A DNA stretch of 42,032 bases. It comes from DATJSN01 sp035504095 (GTDB lineage Bacteria; Planctomycetota; Phycisphaerae; WQYP01). The DNA lies in assembly GCA_035504095.1 (NCBI GenBank), contig DATJSN010000019.1, positions 1 to 42,032 of the forward strand, written 5' to 3'. The position numbers and the translations under genes are program-made. The stretch's first letter is position 1. Every line of letters starts with the position of its first letter. This document shows, one piece after another, positions 40,585 through 42,032 of this stretch. Under the pieces are notes generated by a model, which was not told where the DNA came from, searched no databases, and worked only from the letters and a program-made list of their open reading frames with translations.

Positions 40585-41868
40585 TTACTCACTTGGCCGA
40601 TCGGATTGTGCAACGCGTTTGATTTTAGCGCCCAGGGCGTTGAGACGCTGTTCGATTTTTTCATAACCGCGGTCAATATGGTAGACGCGATTAACCGTAG
40701 TCGTGCCGCGGGCGGCCAGGCCGGCCAAAATCAGTGCCGCCGAGGCCCGCAGATCGCTGGCCATTACCGGCGCGCCGATAAGCGTTTGTTCGCCTTCGAT
40801 GATCACGGTGGGGCCTTCACGATGCATCCGGGCGCCCAGGCGCGAAAGCTCGGCGACGTGCAAAAAGCGGTCGGGGAAAATCTTCTCCGTCACCACGCTG
40901 TTGCCGCTGGCCAATGAAAGCAGCGACATAAATTGTGCCTGCAGATCGGTGGGAAAACCGGGGTGCGGCTGGGTGGTGATGGTGGTGGCTTCCAGCCGGC
41001 GGGTCTGGGCGACCGTGGCGCCGCCATTGGATTTTTCCACAGTCACGCCGATAGCCCTGAGTTTATCCACCGCGGCCATGAGATGATCGAGCCGGACGTT
41101 CTGCAGAACGACCTCGCCATGGGTAATGGCCGCGGCGACCATGAACGTGCCGGCTTCGATGCGATCGGGGATGAGAGAGTGTTTGACGCCCCTGAGCGAT
41201 TCAACGCCCTCGATGGTGATGCGCGGCGAGCCGTGGCCGGTGATTTTTGCGCCCATGGCGTTGAGATAATCAGCCAGATTGGCCACTTCCGGCTCGCAAG
41301 CGGCGGATTCAATGACCGTATTGCCTTCAGCCAGCGTGGCGGCACACATGACGTTGGCCGTACCCAGAACGGTTGAGCCGAAGTTGCCTCCAAGGAAAAT
41401 TTCCGTGCCATAAAGCCGGTCAGCGGAAGCGACGATGTCGCCGCCCTGAAGTTCGATTTTAGCGCCCAGGGCCTTGAGGCCGCGAAGGTGAATATCGATG
41501 GGGCGGTCGCCGATGTTGCACCCGCCGGGCATGGAGACACGGGCCTTTTTGCGTTTGGCCAGCAGCGGCCCAAGCACGCAAATACTGGCACGCATTTTTC
41601 GGACCACATCGTAAGGAGCGTGGCAATTGTTTTCGTCGGTTACCGCGATGCGGATGGAATTATCCGCAAGGCGCTCCACTGAAGCACCCAGAAGCTCAAG
41701 AAGCTCGGTCTGGCTGTTGATGTCCTGAAGGTTGGGTACGTCCGCTATAAGAGAAGGTCCATCGGCAAGCAGGGCGGCGGCCATAATGGGCAGAGAGGCG
41801 TTCTTGGAGCCGTTAATGCGAATGGAACCCCGGAGAACGGAGCCGCCTTCGATGACAAATGAATCCAT
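40585..41868 (-). CDS. murA: UDP-N-acetylglucosamine 1-carboxyvinyltransferase
   Basis: 427 residues from the ATG at 41868 with AAGGGA upstream; the longer frame to 41961 adds an unlikely leader. MurA transfers enolpyruvate from PEP to UDP-GlcNAc, the first committed step of peptidoglycan synthesis. Lys22 (INGSKNASLP), the PEP-attacking and fosfomycin-reacting Cys117 (MPGGCNIGDRP), RPSD-like loops, GFPTDLQAQFMSLLSLASG and FPDRFLHVAELSRLGA are conserved. Length is normal. The presence of Cys rather than Asp predicts fosfomycin sensitivity at the target. It shows that this organism keeps a peptidoglycan pathway. Confidence 0.96.
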   Translation of the reverse strand: MDSFVIEGGSVLRGSIRINGSKNASLPIMAAALLADGPSLIADVPNLQDINSQTELLELLGASVERLADNSIRIAVTDENNCHAPYDVVRKMRASICVLGPLLAKRKKARVSMPGGCNIGDRPIDIHLRGLKALGAKIELQGGDIVASADRLYGTEIFLGGNFGSTVLGTANVMCAATLAEGNTVIESAACEPEVANLADYLNAMGAKITGHGSPRITIEGVESLRGVKHSLIPDRIEAGTFMVAAAITHGEVVLQNVRLDHLMAAVDKLRAIGVTVEKSNGGATVAQTRRLEATTITTQPHPGFPTDLQAQFMSLLSLASGNSVVTEKIFPDRFLHVAELSRLGARMHREGPTVIIEGEQTLIGAPVMASDLRASAALILAGLAARGTTTVNRVYHIDRGYEKIEQRLNALGAKIKRVAQSDRPSE

Positions 41869-41926
41869 GGAAAATCCCTTAGCCACAGAGAACGGGACTG
41901 TTGCCCAAAGCCTCTCTGAAAGCTCA

Positions 41927-42032
41927 TTAAATCCGTGCGGTCGTCGGCGCCAACAGTGCATCGATGAAAAATGGCACCGGGTCTATAAAGCGCATGACCT
42001 TTTGCATCATCGCAACTCGTGGCCGGTATCTC
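41927..42032 (-). CDS. Possible C-terminal end of an upstream gene (partial)
   Basis: An open frame from the right edge ends at a TAA (41927-41929) 58 bp before murA. Its last residues read RYRPRVAMMQKVMRFIDPVP then FFIDALLAPTTARI. It could be the end of a gene co-transcribed with murA, but 35 codons are too few to be sure, and another frame is open here too. Confidence 0.25.
   Translation of the reverse strand, partial: RYRPRVAMMQKVMRFIDPVPFFIDALLAPTTARI

Overview
The window looks like a chromosomal segment of a free-living, Gram-negative-type, heterotrophic bacterium, most probably a planctomycete of the Phycisphaerae kind. That placement is inference from gene content and protein style: lipoproteins and Tat/Sec-exported glycoside hydrolases, a site-2 protease beginning MSWRDRDY, a DUF3179 protein, HAF-repeat exported proteins, a lone squalene-hopene cyclase and few strong Shine-Dalgarno sites. 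No rRNA is present to confirm it. Genes lie on both strands in short, mostly one- or two-gene units, and many neighbours are convergent or divergent.

Left part (1-16.6 kb). A DUF3179 gene runs off the left edge. Divergent heme O synthase (ctaB) and heme A synthase (ctaA) genes follow, then an M50 membrane protease and a NUDIX hydrolase on the minus strand, and uvrC facing proA. A lipoprotein gene precedes a thiL-tsaE pair. A Tat-exported GH2 enzyme of the exo-beta-glucosaminidase type follows, then two small membrane-protein genes, a thioredoxin-fold peroxiredoxin-like gene, tRNA-Phe(GAA) and two uncharacterised genes.

Middle (16.6-32.5 kb). An HU-like gene with a clear sigma70-type promoter overlaps an AONS/KBL-family PLP enzyme. 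Two tandem HAF-repeat exported proteins come next, then hemB, tRNA-Ala(CGC), a GH29 alpha-L-fucosidase lipoprotein, a degenerate ribBA, queG, a CPA2 antiporter, a DUF2971-like gene, a GH105/88-like hydrolase, a VOC protein and tRNA-Val(GAC). The GH2, GH29 and GH105 enzymes suggest that glycan debris (chitosan-, fucose- and pectin-like) is broken down outside the cytoplasm.

Right part (32.5-42 kb). This is looser and more accessory in character: a kilobase of non-coding repeats, an OYE-family reductase, a squalene-hopene cyclase whose upstream region carries a strong minus-strand terminator structure, a release-factor-like pseudogene, a transglutaminase-like protein lacking the usual catalytic His, a ribbon-helix-helix/PIN toxin-antitoxin pair, two orphan small genes and finally murA. 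A 63-bp repeat (62/63 identical) occurs at 34.7 and 39.4 kb.

The most unusual signal is a family of roughly 205-278 bp intergenic elements. Two full-length copies (24830-25107, 25764-26040), one internally deleted copy (32764-32968) and two remnants (1018-1112, 9597-9656) are visible. They have about 30-bp terminal inverted repeats and nested internal inverted repeats whose paired arms change together between copies, as expected for a folded RNA or single-stranded DNA. Their end sequence (GTTAGAGGCTCT) also occurs alone upstream of several genes, directly touching the start codon of ribBA and of the peroxiredoxin-like gene.
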